Notes: a model not told the origin generated them from the sequence alone. DNA of 64,000 nucleotides from Rhizobium leguminosarum (GCF_002953715.1 NZ_CP025014.1:310001-374000), one strand, 5' to 3'; shown: positions 1 through 8,128, numbered from the stretch's first letter. Made by a program: numbers and translations.

Positions 1-839
1 AACTCCCAGGGGTCTTGTGGGAAATCATTCCAGAAACCGTCGTCGACAGCCGACATGAGAACTGGCAACGGCACTAACGTCCGGCCCTGTCGACCCGTAA
101 CGACGAGCGTCTCACTGTCGGCGGCGAAGTGCAACTTGCCCTTCATCGTTTCATTCAGCAGCCAAACAAGGTCATTGGTTTCGTTGCTGGGAGCCTTGAG
201 CGAACTTATGATGTAGCGGGATGTACGGCTGAGATCTTCAAACAGCTCCAACAGATCGCCCTTCCGCTCCCAATCGTGGATCCAGACGGAATATATGTGA
301 TGCCAGATACTCGCAAAGAACGTCGGGTGAGCGGGTACTAGGCTCACGGAGTCTATGAGCCTGCATATTTCCCGGTTGTGATGGGGATTATGGCGAAGCG
401 CAATACTAACGTGGTTCACCGTTACGAACGAAAGCTCGTAGTCATGTCGCTCGATCTTCAGCTTTTCCGCGAGATCCATGCGATGAACTGTCAGCACCAG
501 CTCTGCGTGCGGATCCTTACGATGCTCTACGATGAACTGCTTCTGCAGGTTGGTGTCCCATCCAAGTTCCTCTTCTGACTTGATTTGATATCGCCGCGAA
601 AAGGAACCCTCGGGCCAGTCCATGTGCAAATCGTCAGTCTTTGATCCCCGCTTTTCCTGCGTTATAAGCGGACTGTCGCCGATACCTAAGCAGGTCGAGC
701 CGCACTCCAGGATTCTGGCAACAGCAACAAGATCTTGGAAGTGGTAGCCTTTACCACCCGCAGCTCCGCCGACATGCTGACGCAACGAAGTCGAGGCGAT
801 CTCTGCAAGTATCTCCGGCTCTGTAGGCTTGCGTCGCAT
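1..839 (-). CDS. Cap4/DUF4297-like dsDNA nuclease domain protein, partial (3' end outside window)
   Basis: An open minus-strand frame runs from ATG at 839 off the left edge; 279 codons are visible and no stop is reached. The N-terminus carries G-x-GYHFQDL (about residues 24-32), and after a spacer TDDLHM followed by RRYQIKS. This Gly-rich/FQD start, acidic pair and Q-x-K strand resemble the PD-(D/E)xK fold of the dsDNA nuclease (DUF4297) domain used as effector in CBASS Cap4 and related defence proteins. That assignment is pattern recognition, not a search result. AGGAGG lies 14 bases and AAGGGAA 4 bases before the ATG; an upstream in-frame GTG at 875 is an alternative start. Partner genes (an ATPase or nucleotide cyclase, if any) would lie to the left of the window. 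The gene is transcribed away from the rest of the island. Confidence 0.6.
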   Translation of the reverse strand, partial: MRRKPTEPEILAEIASTSLRQHVGGAAGGKGYHFQDLVAVARILECGSTCLGIGDSPLITQEKRGSKTDDLHMDWPEGSFSRRYQIKSEEELGWDTNLQKQFIVEHRKDPHAELVLTVHRMDLAEKLKIERHDYELSFVTVNHVSIALRHNPHHNREICRLIDSVSLVPAHPTFFASIWHHIYSVWIHDWERKGDLLELFEDLSRTSRYIISSLKAPSNETNDLVWLLNETMKGKLHFAADSETLVVTGRQGRTLVPLPVLMSAVDDGFWNDFPQDPWE

Positions 840-1385
840 GGGTTCCCTTGATGCCTCCTCTCCGGCGACGGACACATAAGGCTGCTCGGTTAATTTTTTG
901 GGGTAGCGGGGCGAGACCTTCCCAGATCACGCGGACCCTTCAACGACGAGTTTTGAAGCCACGCTGCAATCCTGCCGACCGAGAGGGACGTGCACTGTCA
1001 TCCTCGATGCTCTGGTAGTGACTGACGGAACTCGACAGCGGCCTCTTCAGTCGCCGATGGAGGTGCGGCAGTCAAAGGTGGCCGACTTCGGGATCATGAT
1101 CGTTCCTTCAAGGGCTGCCGAGAGAGGACTAAGAGCTCGCGTACTGAATCCGGGTCGCCATCTATCAGGGCAGGCCTGAAACTGCAGTCCCATGTGCTGG
1201 CAAAAATACCTGAGCCGAACGGGCGGAATTGGCGGGCCAATCTCGATAGAATGCTAAAAGGAACCGCCGGCGTGTGTCCGAAACTAGCCGCCAACGTTTG
1301 CATGCATGCCTAAGACAGTCGAGAGGGTTCTATCTATATATTAACCAGAACAAGCCATATAAGGTCGTCCGCGAGGGATTCGAAC
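840..1385. other. Intergenic stretch without a convincing gene
   Basis: No frame here looks like a conserved protein. A 69-codon minus frame (1094-1303) is open but has no recognisable motif or clear ribosome binding site. The last 80 bases are AT-rich (around 1330-1365) and probably hold the promoter of the gene starting at 1386. The segment separates the leftward nuclease gene from the rightward gene pair, so both promoters should be within it. Confidence 0.5.
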
Positions 1386-2507
1386 ATGAGCAGCGGTGGC
1401 AGATCGTTCCAGTTACGCTACGTCGGAAAGCGTTTTGACGGCGCGCGGCTTCCGCTGGAAGTTCTCTCCGATCTCCCGGCATTTCGAGATCTGCTTGCCG
1501 CTTACGCCAAGGAGTCCTGGCGCGTTTCCCATAGAGGGAGAAAGCGACTGCCCAGGGGGTTTGACGGGAGCATCACGTTCGATCTCGTTGCGATCGATGA
1601 AGGAAGCGCGATGCCGCGCCTCGACTGGAGTCGGGAGACGGCTCAGGAGCTGCTACCTGGGTTCGACAACGAGCTCGACGTGCTCGTGGGCGACTCGTTT
1701 TCGAAGATCGTCGATCTGATCGACAATGCCGGCGTGAACAAGTTCCCTTCGTCGCTGCCGTCCGAACAGATTCGGGCGCTCAATCGGCTGGGCGCCGGTC
1801 TCAGGCCCGGAGAGCGCATCGAGTTCCTTGGGAGCACGGGCGCTGACGGAAAGGTGGTTTACCTCGATACGCATCGACGCAAGTCGTTGATCACTCAGGT
1901 ACGCGAGACTTATCAGACGCGGTTCGACGGTTTTGGGATCCTCACAGGCATCCACATCGACGGCATGCTACAGATCTCTACTAAGGAATACGGGGAGATC
2001 GACGTCCGCGTTGATCGCGATCGTGTGGCCGAGGAATTCGATGGAAATATCGGGTCGCCGGTTCAGATTTCTATCCAGATCGAACTCGATGACCGAGATG
2101 TTTATAGAAGCGTCGTCGACGTGTACGATCTGGATGTGATCGACGAGAAGGTATCGGAAGAAGTCATGAAGTGCCGCGAGCGGTTGAACGAACTGCGCGA
2201 CTACCGGTCTGGCTGGCTCGACGGATCCGGCGAGCCGCCGAGCGCGGCCGCCATTAAGGCCGCGGAGACCTTCCTCGCAAAACGACCGTTCCAAGCTGTC
2301 GCCTACAAGCTGTTTCCAACACCGTCGGGCGGTGTCGTGTTCGAACTGGATGTCGGTGGCTGGGACTATTCCGTCGAATTCCCAAGCGACGGCAGCGTTG
2401 AGATGTACGGCATCGAAGTGGACGGTACGGATGAAATTCTGCCGGAGCGTTTCGATGCCGTGGGCGACGAATTTCTCGAATTCTTCGATCTGAGGACCGG
2501 CAAGTGA
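1386..2507 (+). CDS. Uncharacterised 373-aa protein, first gene of a coupled pair
   Basis: Function is not recognised. The ATG is preceded by GAGGGA with 8 bases spacing. The protein is soluble and acidic, with no signal peptide or membrane segment. Its N-terminus (FQLRYVGKRFDGARLPLEVL, then a GSAMPRL motif near residue 75) resembles a family of hypothetical proteins seen in many bacteria whose first 100 residues follow this pattern; the C-terminal third (from about residue 280) looks like a separate small alpha/beta domain. The stop codon overlaps the GTG start of the next gene, so the two are translationally coupled and probably act together. Location in an accessory island beside a nuclease-like gene makes a defence or conflict role possible, but that is only context. 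Confidence 0.75.
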   Translation: MSSGGRSFQLRYVGKRFDGARLPLEVLSDLPAFRDLLAAYAKESWRVSHRGRKRLPRGFDGSITFDLVAIDEGSAMPRLDWSRETAQELLPGFDNELDVLVGDSFSKIVDLIDNAGVNKFPSSLPSEQIRALNRLGAGLRPGERIEFLGSTGADGKVVYLDTHRRKSLITQVRETYQTRFDGFGILTGIHIDGMLQISTKEYGEIDVRVDRDRVAEEFDGNIGSPVQISIQIELDDRDVYRSVVDVYDLDVIDEKVSEEVMKCRERLNELRDYRSGWLDGSGEPPSAAAIKAAETFLAKRPFQAVAYKLFPTPSGGVVFELDVGGWDYSVEFPSDGSVEMYGIEVDGTDEILPERFDAVGDEFLEFFDLRTGK

Positions 2508-2926
2508 CGGCAGTGCATCTCGAGGACAAGGACGAAATATTGTTTCGGCAGATCCATCCGAGTTTCATCCAGGACGGTGAGCTTTCCAGTCAGCCGTTCA
2601 CTCCGACCAGCCAGGCCTTCGCGCCAACCCCCAAGGATGAAGGCTATCTGTCCGTCGATCGGTCTTCGATGACGTCGGCCGGCGATTCCTATCGACTATT
2701 CACATCCAACGGTCATGCATCTAGCGCGGTGTACGGCGTCACGGTAGGCGAATTCTGCGAACAAGCGATCGCATGCATCCAGGCGCCGATCCAGGCGTCC
2801 GAAAATCAGACCGCAAATCCGGCTCATGCGCTAGCCGATTACAATCCGCACAAGTCCGGGCAGCAGAAGAATAAGGCCAAGAGATTGAAGCAGAGGGCGA
2901 TCGCGCGGGGCCGTCTTCATCCTTAG
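2504..2926 (+). CDS. Uncharacterised 140-aa protein, second gene of the coupled pair
   Basis: Function is not recognised. A GTG start overlaps the stop of the preceding gene (GTGA), the usual sign of translational coupling. The sequence has a recurring family look: FRQIHPSF near residue 14, a run of short conserved turns around PFTPT and LSVDRSS, NPAHALADY near residue 104, then a basic C-terminus (KNKAKRLKQRAIARGRLHP). There is no membrane segment or signal peptide. The basic tail could bind nucleic acid, which is inference only. It is unlikely to be a shadow, because the complementary frames give low-complexity, Arg/Pro-rich translations. Confidence 0.7.
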   Translation: MTAVHLEDKDEILFRQIHPSFIQDGELSSQPFTPTSQAFAPTPKDEGYLSVDRSSMTSAGDSYRLFTSNGHASSAVYGVTVGEFCEQAIACIQAPIQASENQTANPAHALADYNPHKSGQQKNKAKRLKQRAIARGRLHP

Positions 2927-3329
2927 GCGCGGGTTGGCACTGTTCCAACTTGGCTCGCGGCCGTCAGCCCGCCTTGTTTCGTTTGAACGTCTCGAATTCT
3001 GTTCGTAACGTAATAAGTGACATCCAGACCGAACGCATCTTCGACGCCAGCGAGAGAAAAAATCTGCGCGCCTCGTTCGCCTCTTCCTAGAAGGGCTTCT
3101 GCGTTTCGTTTGCGAAGCTTCGCCGTGACGCTCCAGGACGAGATGCCCGCTGCGGTTCCGCTTTGGGCCGCGGATGCGTCGGGTGTACAGGAACTTTCTC
3201 CCGCCGCCTTCGACGTTGTCCGTCCGTTTTGCAGGCCTCTGATGGCGGACGACGTGCCGCAGCATGACAAAACGCGCTTTTTGCGCTACTACTCCACGCC
3301 AGAAATGATTGTCAGCCAGGGGGAGCGCC
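2927..3329. other. Gap upstream of the nitrile hydratase genes; possible gene debris
   Basis: No complete gene is recognised. A 115-codon minus frame (2923-3270) has a protein-like C-terminal half (around GLDVTYYVTNRIRDVQ) but a poor N-terminal half and no obvious ribosome binding site, so it may be a decayed gene. The plus strand should contain the promoter of the nitrile hydratase operon, but I cannot identify it. Confidence 0.4.
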
Positions 3330-3971
3330 ATGACCTCGTATGACTCTGACAAGGCCGCCAAACTTCATCGCGAATTGCATAGCCACCTGCCGCCGGAGCC
3401 CGCGTTGCGTCTGAAGGCCCTGGAAACGGTTCTGACCGAAAAAGGCTTTCTCGATGCCGATGCTGTCGACGCTTGGCTCGACAACTATGCAGAAAATGTC
3501 GGGCCGATGAACGGCGCCAAGGTGATTGCCCATGCCTGGACAGATCAGGCCTTCGCCGATCGGCTGGCAGAGAATGCGATCTCTGCCTTTGCAGAAGTGG
3601 TGCCAAGCGTCGAGCCGGATTACAATCTGCGCGCAGTCTTCAACACCCCGGATGTTCACAACCTGATCGTCTGCACGCTGTGTTCCTGCTATCCGCTCGG
3701 CATCCTCGGCATGTCGCCTTCCTGGTATAAATCGACCGAGTACAGGGCCCGTGCCGCCCGCAATCCTCGGGGCGTCCTTCAGGAGTTCGGCATCGCCTTG
3801 CCGGAATCGGTGGAGATCAGGGTGTGGGATTCAACATCCGACCGTCGTTACATGGTCATTCCGCAGCGACCCGAGGCGACCGAAGGCTGGTCGGAAGAGC
3901 AGTTAGCGACGCTCGTGACCCGCAATTCGATGATCGGCACGTCGAGGGATCTCACGCCGGGGGCCAGGTGA
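3330..3971 (+). CDS. nthA: Nitrile hydratase, alpha subunit (cobalt type)
   Basis: The 213-aa protein hydrates nitriles to amides as an alpha/beta enzyme with a non-corrin metal centre. The metal-binding claw is visible as VCTLCSC at residues 114-120; the two outer and the central cysteines are ligands, and Thr in CTLCSC marks the Co(III) type (Fe enzymes usually have Ser). Downstream are WYKS, a RARAARNPRGVL-like segment and VTRNSMIG, all family hallmarks. The ATG at 3330 is preceded by AGGGGGAG at 6 bases; an in-frame TTG 21 bases earlier lacks such a site. The stop overlaps the ATG of the beta gene by one base (TGATG), giving an alpha-beta-accessory operon. The substrate is not evident from sequence. 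Confidence 0.93.
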   Translation: MTSYDSDKAAKLHRELHSHLPPEPALRLKALETVLTEKGFLDADAVDAWLDNYAENVGPMNGAKVIAHAWTDQAFADRLAENAISAFAEVVPSVEPDYNLRAVFNTPDVHNLIVCTLCSCYPLGILGMSPSWYKSTEYRARAARNPRGVLQEFGIALPESVEIRVWDSTSDRRYMVIPQRPEATEGWSEEQLATLVTRNSMIGTSRDLTPGAR

Positions 3972-4609
3972 TGGATACCATCCACGATCTCGGCGGCAGG
4001 CAGGGATTTGGGCCGGTCTTGCACCAGTACGACGATGACGACGTGATGTTTCCTGAAGAATGGAAAGCGCGCCTCTGGGCGATTGCGATGATGTCGATGT
4101 CGAAACTCAGCCAGGAAGAAACCGGATGGACGCTCGACTGGTATCGTCACGTTCTGGAACGGTTGCCGCCGGACCTCTATCTCCGCTTCGACTATTTCGA
4201 AAAGTGGACACTGGCGATGATGGTCACGGCGATCGATGAAGGCATTGCCGATGTCCAGGAATTCGTGGACGGGCACGCAAGGTCTGCCGAGATGCAGTTG
4301 CAGCATATGCCGCCGCAGACAGAGAGCGCGAGGGTCTTTGACTCCTTCAAACCCGGCGACAGGGTCGTCGCCAAGCGAGACAGCGGTTCGATGCACACCC
4401 GCTTGCCATCCTACGTGCGAGGGCGCCGCGGTATCATCGAAAGCGTGACAGGGCCGCAGCCTCTGCCGGATCTTTCCGCGACCGGCAGGATTTCCATCGA
4501 GCAGACCTACGCGGTTCGCTTCGATATGAAGGAGCTTTGGCCCGAAGCGGCTGACAGCCGCGACGTGCTCCTGATCGACATGTGGGAGAGCTACCTTGAC
4601 CCAGCCTGA
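3971..4609 (+). CDS. nthB: Nitrile hydratase, beta subunit
   Basis: This 212-aa protein is the partner of the alpha subunit and completes the active-site cavity. It starts with MDTIHDLGGRQGFGPV, the standard N-terminus of the family, and ends in an SH3-like barrel domain (from FKPGDRV near residue 120 through the C-terminus, including THTRLP-like HTRLPSYVRG and RGIIE). The conserved segment YLRFDYFEKW lies near residue 72. ATG at 3971 shares a base with the alpha stop. The length is within the usual 210-235 aa. The reading frame is open further upstream, but that part is antisense to the conserved alpha C-terminus and is not translated. Confidence 0.93.
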   Translation: MDTIHDLGGRQGFGPVLHQYDDDDVMFPEEWKARLWAIAMMSMSKLSQEETGWTLDWYRHVLERLPPDLYLRFDYFEKWTLAMMVTAIDEGIADVQEFVDGHARSAEMQLQHMPPQTESARVFDSFKPGDRVVAKRDSGSMHTRLPSYVRGRRGIIESVTGPQPLPDLSATGRISIEQTYAVRFDMKELWPEAADSRDVLLIDMWESYLDPA

Positions 4610-4946
4610 GATTTCCCGTGGTTCGCTTCGATCTCGCGACCGAAATCCCGCCTTCCAGGAGCAATGGCATGCCCAGGTCGTCGCGATTGTCGAACTGCTG
4701 CTCGCTTCGGGAAAACTGGACCCGGAGGACTGGTCGCAAACCCTGGGCGCGGAACTCGTAAAGCGCGCGCGCGCCGGTGAAACCGACGACGATGCGACCT
4801 ATTACGGGGCGTTCAAGGCGGCCCTCGAACTTGTTCTCGATCGCACCGGAATAGCGCTGTATTCGGAAGTGGATCGGCGCGAGTGCGAATGGCGTCAAGC
4901 CTATCTCAGCACGCCGCATGGCAGGCCGGTGGCGCTCCCGGACTAA
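4596..4946 (+). CDS. Nitrile hydratase accessory protein (activator)
   Basis: The 116-aa protein belongs to the small accessory family that resembles the N-terminal part of the beta subunit (FQEQWHAQVVAIVELLLASG, then DWSQTLGAEL) and serves as a metallochaperone that helps to load cobalt and oxidise the ligand cysteines of the alpha subunit. The family role is established; its action here is inferred from position. Translation seems to start at TTG 4596, with GGGAGAG 5 bases upstream and a 14-base overlap with the beta gene; no suitable ATG or GTG exists. No cobalt transporter or amidase gene follows, so the cluster is minimal. Confidence 0.82.
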   Translation: MTQPEISRGSLRSRDRNPAFQEQWHAQVVAIVELLLASGKLDPEDWSQTLGAELVKRARAGETDDDATYYGAFKAALELVLDRTGIALYSEVDRRECEWRQAYLSTPHGRPVALPD

Positions 4947-6007
4947 CGGGCCGGGACCAGCGGCGCAACACTGACTACAGTGTCGCCGGGCAGAGGGAAT
5001 CCCGCGTTTCTGACACCAGACTTGATACTACATGCAGGTCGGCCAGCCTGTTTGGAAGGCGCCTTCATGGATCACGCCTCGACCGGCCGCGAGACCTACA
5101 GCTTCGATGAGCGCGGTACCTGAAGCACTTAGATTTCTGCTTGAACGTCGGGCTCGTCGCCAGGGCTCGCAAGGTGACAGAAATCCTGTCGAAGTATGAC
5201 CTCGGACACCTGGCGGAACTCGCCGATAGTAGATCGCGCCAGAGATTGGCTACCCGTAGCTGAACTTTTCGAGGCCTCCCACGGCGATGGATCGCTCATG
5301 AATGTCAGTCACCCGAGATACCTGCGGGGGGCCGCCAAGGCCCGTAGAACGGCTGGATTCTAGCGAGGCTATGGCCGTTGTGCTTGCCGAAACAGCCGTG
5401 GATGAAGATCGGCTGAGCGTGGCATACACTGCGGATGTCTGCGCGTTGTAACGTTTCCGCGAGAAGGTTACAACGGTGACAAAACCGAGCATCGCGCGCC
5501 AGGGCGGGCATTTATCGAGACGTCACCTATTCTGGCCTCGAAACAAAGCCATGAAAGAAAATATTGCCAGGGTCCCTTGGCTGAAAGATACAATGTAATG
5601 GATGCCGCCTAGTCTGCAATATCGCCGAGTAAAGCCGTTGACGGGCCTTCGACGATGGGTCGGACGAACGTACATCATTTGTAACTTCGCACCCGCGGTA
5701 ATTGTCATACGATTCAAAACGCTAAATAATAACAAAAATCAGTTGCTTACTCGAAGTTTCTCGACTACGTTTTTTACAGAATAGTTCCGAAATAACGGGC
5801 CCCGCCGGCGATACTCAGCGGTCGTTTGACCTCGCTTGAGGAGGATGATGACGTTGTTTGCCCGACTTCGTTTCTTTGCAATGGTGCAGCGAGTGCGTGA
5901 TCTCGTCTCGATCCGATACCGAACTACGACGGCAAACTGACGCGTCGTAAACCCTTTGTTCCACTTTTCTAAGATGGTGCTCCCGTGTGGCGCGCCCGAG
6001 GTTTGTT
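4947..6007. other. One-kilobase gap with no recognisable gene
   Basis: All six frames were read. Short open stretches occur (for example 5250-5511 minus and 5815-6033 minus), but none shows a motif, a good start site or a family resemblance, and they are interrupted by stops. Bases 5690-5790 are AT-rich. The segment looks like decayed DNA downstream of the nitrile hydratase cluster. Confidence 0.5.
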
Positions 6008-6202
6008 ATGCAAAAGCAAGCTGTCGTATTCAACGGTCAGGAAGTCGGGATCGCGGTCCCTGTCGAAAACCGTCTCAAATTCATCGCTGTCCGCTTCAAT
6101 GTCATCGACTTGGACAACAGGCTCTTCGACACGGTTACCGAAATCCGGCGCGCCATTACTGAGCATCTCGCGTCCAGCGGTCGTGCGATCACCTCGCACT
6201 GA
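6008..6202 (+). CDS. Small conserved hypothetical protein (64 aa)
   Basis: The function is unknown. ATG at 6008 follows GAGG at 5 bases. The protein (QAVVFNGQEVGIAVPVENRL, then KFIAVRFNVIDLDNRLF and a helical tail) looks well folded, with alternating hydrophobic residues as in a small alpha/beta protein. It resembles short orphan proteins common on rhizobial plasmids and islands; this is an impression from memory. No membrane segment is present. It stands alone in the debris region. Confidence 0.55.
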   Translation: MQKQAVVFNGQEVGIAVPVENRLKFIAVRFNVIDLDNRLFDTVTEIRRAITEHLASSGRAITSH

Positions 6203-6493
6203 ATGGCAGGAGATATTTTTCTACGTCATGCGGCGTCCGTCATCGGAGGCCGACATGAACGCAATCCCCATCTGCTTCACAACGCTGCCCGATTACGAGA
6301 ACTCAAAGGTGAAGAACGGTGGACGAAAGACCATCAGCCGAGGCGGTTCAATGCCCCACGTCTCAACCATGAAACTCCCGAACACCATCATCGAACTGAA
6401 TTCTCTCGTGGCTCCGAGGTCGGTTGTCGTGTTGATGTCCGATTGAGGTTCCTTAGGCCCAGCAAGCTGGCCAGTGCTCAGGGCTCTTGCTTC

Positions 6494-6766
6494 CTACTCA
6501 CGAACTTCAAGCTTGTCGCCATATTTCAAGGCGAGCCGACGGCAGTCCTCGCAATTCAACATCATGCCCTCCGCAACTACACTCGCGGCGGCGGTCGTGC
6601 AAACCGAAACGTCCAGTCTCGCGACATGCAGAATTGCATTACCCAGTAGCATATCGCAGGGCGCAGTCTCGACTTCGGCCCCGCCCACGCTATGCGCGAC
6701 GACGCCGCGCACGGTCGCCAGCATTCCGCGCTTTCTTAATATGGTTATGTCGGCATCCCTTGCCAT
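6494..6766 (-). CDS. Hypothetical 90-aa protein
   Basis: Not recognised. The chosen ATG at 6766 has an AGAAGAGA-like site about 5 bases upstream; the frame is open further up to 6976, but that part is Ser/Cys-rich and improbable. The C-terminus carries CEDCRRLALKYGDKLEVRE, which looks like real coding sequence, and the body is a mixed alpha/beta sequence with several Cys. It may be the surviving part of a decayed gene. Same orientation as the membrane protein upstream (6924-7235). Confidence 0.35.
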   Translation of the reverse strand: MARDADITILRKRGMLATVRGVVAHSVGGAEVETAPCDMLLGNAILHVARLDVSVCTTAAASVVAEGMMLNCEDCRRLALKYGDKLEVRE

Positions 6767-6923
6767 GACGATCTCTTCTGCCGCCCGAGGCGCAGGATAT
6801 CCGCCCGATACGCCGCATCTGCAACCAAACGGCCGCGAGACACCGAAGTTCCCATCGCCCGTCCAGCGGACATTCCAGGAAGAAGCGACGAAATGCCCGA
6901 TTAGAGAAGCGGTCTTCGTGTCG

Positions 6924-7235
6924 CTACTGATAATAAGGCCGAAGGAAAATGAGGTGGAACAACATGGGGATCGCAACGACAGCGCTGTGCTTCAGCCTTT
7001 GACTGCGAAGATGTAAATACTCGTCTCTGATCTCTTGCGGACACTCCGGAGAGCCCCAAGCGATCCCGGTGTGGATCGTGAATGGAGTTGTGTAGGTAAT
7101 GTTGCCGAATTTCGAAGCCTTGGCAGCAAGGCGCTCGTTCATGATCAAGTAATACATGCCACCGGCAACGAAGATCGCATGGCAAACCAAATTGGTGCTC
7201 CTGTTACCGCGCCAAGCGACACGGTTTGGATTCAC
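6924..7235 (-). CDS. Hypothetical small membrane protein
   Basis: Not recognised. The 103-aa frame has two hydrophobic stretches that could span the membrane (about residues 16-32 and 86-99), separated by a polar segment containing FGNITYTTPFTIHTG and WGSPECPQEI. The start is uncertain: ATG 7235 gives the full frame, ATG 7157 (residue 27) would avoid overlapping the toxin-tail remnant on the opposite strand. The composition is protein-like, unlike the opposite strand over 6924-7170. It may be a remnant of the same decayed locus. Confidence 0.4.
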   Translation of the reverse strand: MNPNRVAWRGNRSTNLVCHAIFVAGGMYYLIMNERLAAKASKFGNITYTTPFTIHTGIAWGSPECPQEIRDEYLHLRSQRLKHSAVVAIPMLFHLIFLRPYYQ

Positions 7236-7319
7236 CCTAACGGCACCCTCACCGTAGGTTCAGAAGCAACCGTCAACAGCGGAGCGTGGAACACATTTAC
7301 GCCGGGAATTAAACCATGA
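7179..7319 (+). pseudogene. C-terminal tail of a polymorphic toxin (remnant)
   Basis: The last 46 codons of an otherwise missing gene read MANQIGAPVTAPSDTVW ... TVNSGAWNTFTPGIKP. Such Gly/Pro/Thr/Trp-rich ends directly abutting a small downstream gene are typical of Rhs/CDI-type toxin C-termini. The stop overlaps the next start as ATGA (7316-7319). There is no ribosome binding site at the ATG and no toxin N-terminus upstream, so I read it as a displaced cassette rather than as an independent 46-aa gene. The toxin activity class is not recognised. Confidence 0.45.
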
Positions 7320-7681
7320 AAAAACAACTGAAGCGTATCGGTTTTTTTCGAGAGCTGCCCTATGGGAGTCCGGAGGGATTGAGTATAGATTCGTCGTTCT
7401 CGGAGTTCTCTTTAGAAAAAAGAGCAAAGGTCATTGCATATCTGAGATCGGGAACGGTTTGCGTCGTATCTCCGGGTCTTTCGAGAGATGTGGTTTCCGC
7501 TGAGCGAAACATAATTGGATCTTTGTCACTATTGACGGATGGGGTTTTCTTGTGGCCGAGCGATTTGGCATATTATATTGAAAAATACTCGGTCGGGATT
7601 CCGCAGGAATTCCTAGAACATATGGAACAGAATGCGTGGGTCATTTCGACCGATATTGATATTCACAATTTGGAACTGTGA
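7316..7681 (+). CDS. Probable immunity protein of a polymorphic toxin cassette (121 aa)
   Basis: ATG at 7316 overlaps the stop of the toxin-tail remnant. The protein begins KKQLKRIGFFRELPYG, has LRSGTVCVVSPGLSRDV in the middle and FLWPSDLAYYIEKYSVGIP near residue 88, a pattern I recall from small actinobacterial and proteobacterial proteins encoded next to toxin genes. It is soluble, slightly acidic, and intact. Base composition is visibly lower in G+C than the core genes of the window, which suggests transfer. A role as immunity protein is inferred from position and size; the cognate toxin is gone. Confidence 0.55.
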   Translation: MKKQLKRIGFFRELPYGSPEGLSIDSSFSEFSLEKRAKVIAYLRSGTVCVVSPGLSRDVVSAERNIIGSLSLLTDGVFLWPSDLAYYIEKYSVGIPQEFLEHMEQNAWVISTDIDIHNLEL

Positions 7682-7802
7682 TTGGGTGTTAGGTTCTGAA
7701 TGACGGCAGCGAATATTTGCGTGCGGCGAATTGGGTGCAAAAGCATCTACCAGCATCATGATGCTGGCCTTCGACTCTGAAGTGTCCAGTTGTTGATGGA
7801 GT

Positions 7803-7868
7803 GTACCTGTCAAGATCGTGATTGAACCGGCCGGCGAGGGCATCATCACAGGCTACCCACGGTATTGA
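7803..7868 (+). pseudogene. Short toxin C-terminal tail (nuclease-type ending)
   Basis: A 21-codon stretch in frame with a TGA at 7866-7868 reads VPVKIVIEPAGEGIITGYPRY. An ending of beta strand, small loop and II/T-A/G-YP is typical of EndoU/RNase-like (BECR-fold) toxin domains. It ends 7 bases before the start of the MafI-like immunity gene, the expected spacing of a toxin/immunity pair. The frame is closed by TGA at 7794-7796, so only the tail survives. Confidence 0.35.
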
Positions 7869-7875
7869 GGCTCAT

Positions 7876-8128
7876 ATGGACATTGAGAATCGCCTTACAG
7901 AATTGATCCGTGATTTCGGCAGGCGGTTACCTGACGAGTATATTCGCGAATATGTATCTCTGGCAGAGTATAATGAGTGTGCGGTCGCGCTGGAGAATCT
8001 GTGCACGCAGTTATACGAGTATGACGTGGTGCCGACCCCAGGGGGAACTGATAGTCATTCAAGAGCTGTCGGATGGATTGCACCTGGAAAAGGAGACCTG
8101 GGATTTCCTCGGGCGTGCTGATTTGTGA
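7876..8128 (+). pseudogene. MafI-family immunity protein gene, broken by a +1 frameshift
   Basis: ATG at 7876 (GAGG 5 bases upstream) opens a protein beginning MDIENRLTELIRDFGRRLP, followed by the family signature CAVALENLCTQLYEYDV. After VPTP the frame goes wrong at a run of five G (8041-8045). If one G is removed, translation continues as GELIVIQELSDGLHLEKETW and stops at 8126-8128, giving about 83 residues, the normal length of MafI-type immunity proteins (helical partners that neutralise MafB/EndoU-type toxins). In the sequence as given, the product would be truncated and run into an unrelated tail ending at 8121. A sequencing error in the homopolymer is possible. Confidence 0.65.

Noticed and set aside
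129..578. Two plus-strand frames of 66-70 codons
   Set aside because: They are antisense to the well-structured minus-strand nuclease gene, whose codon structure is continuous over 1-839.
6203..6649. A 148-codon plus-strand frame
   Set aside because: Translation is His/Arg/Asn-rich without motif, no ribosome binding site, and it overlaps the better minus-strand frame at 6494-6766.
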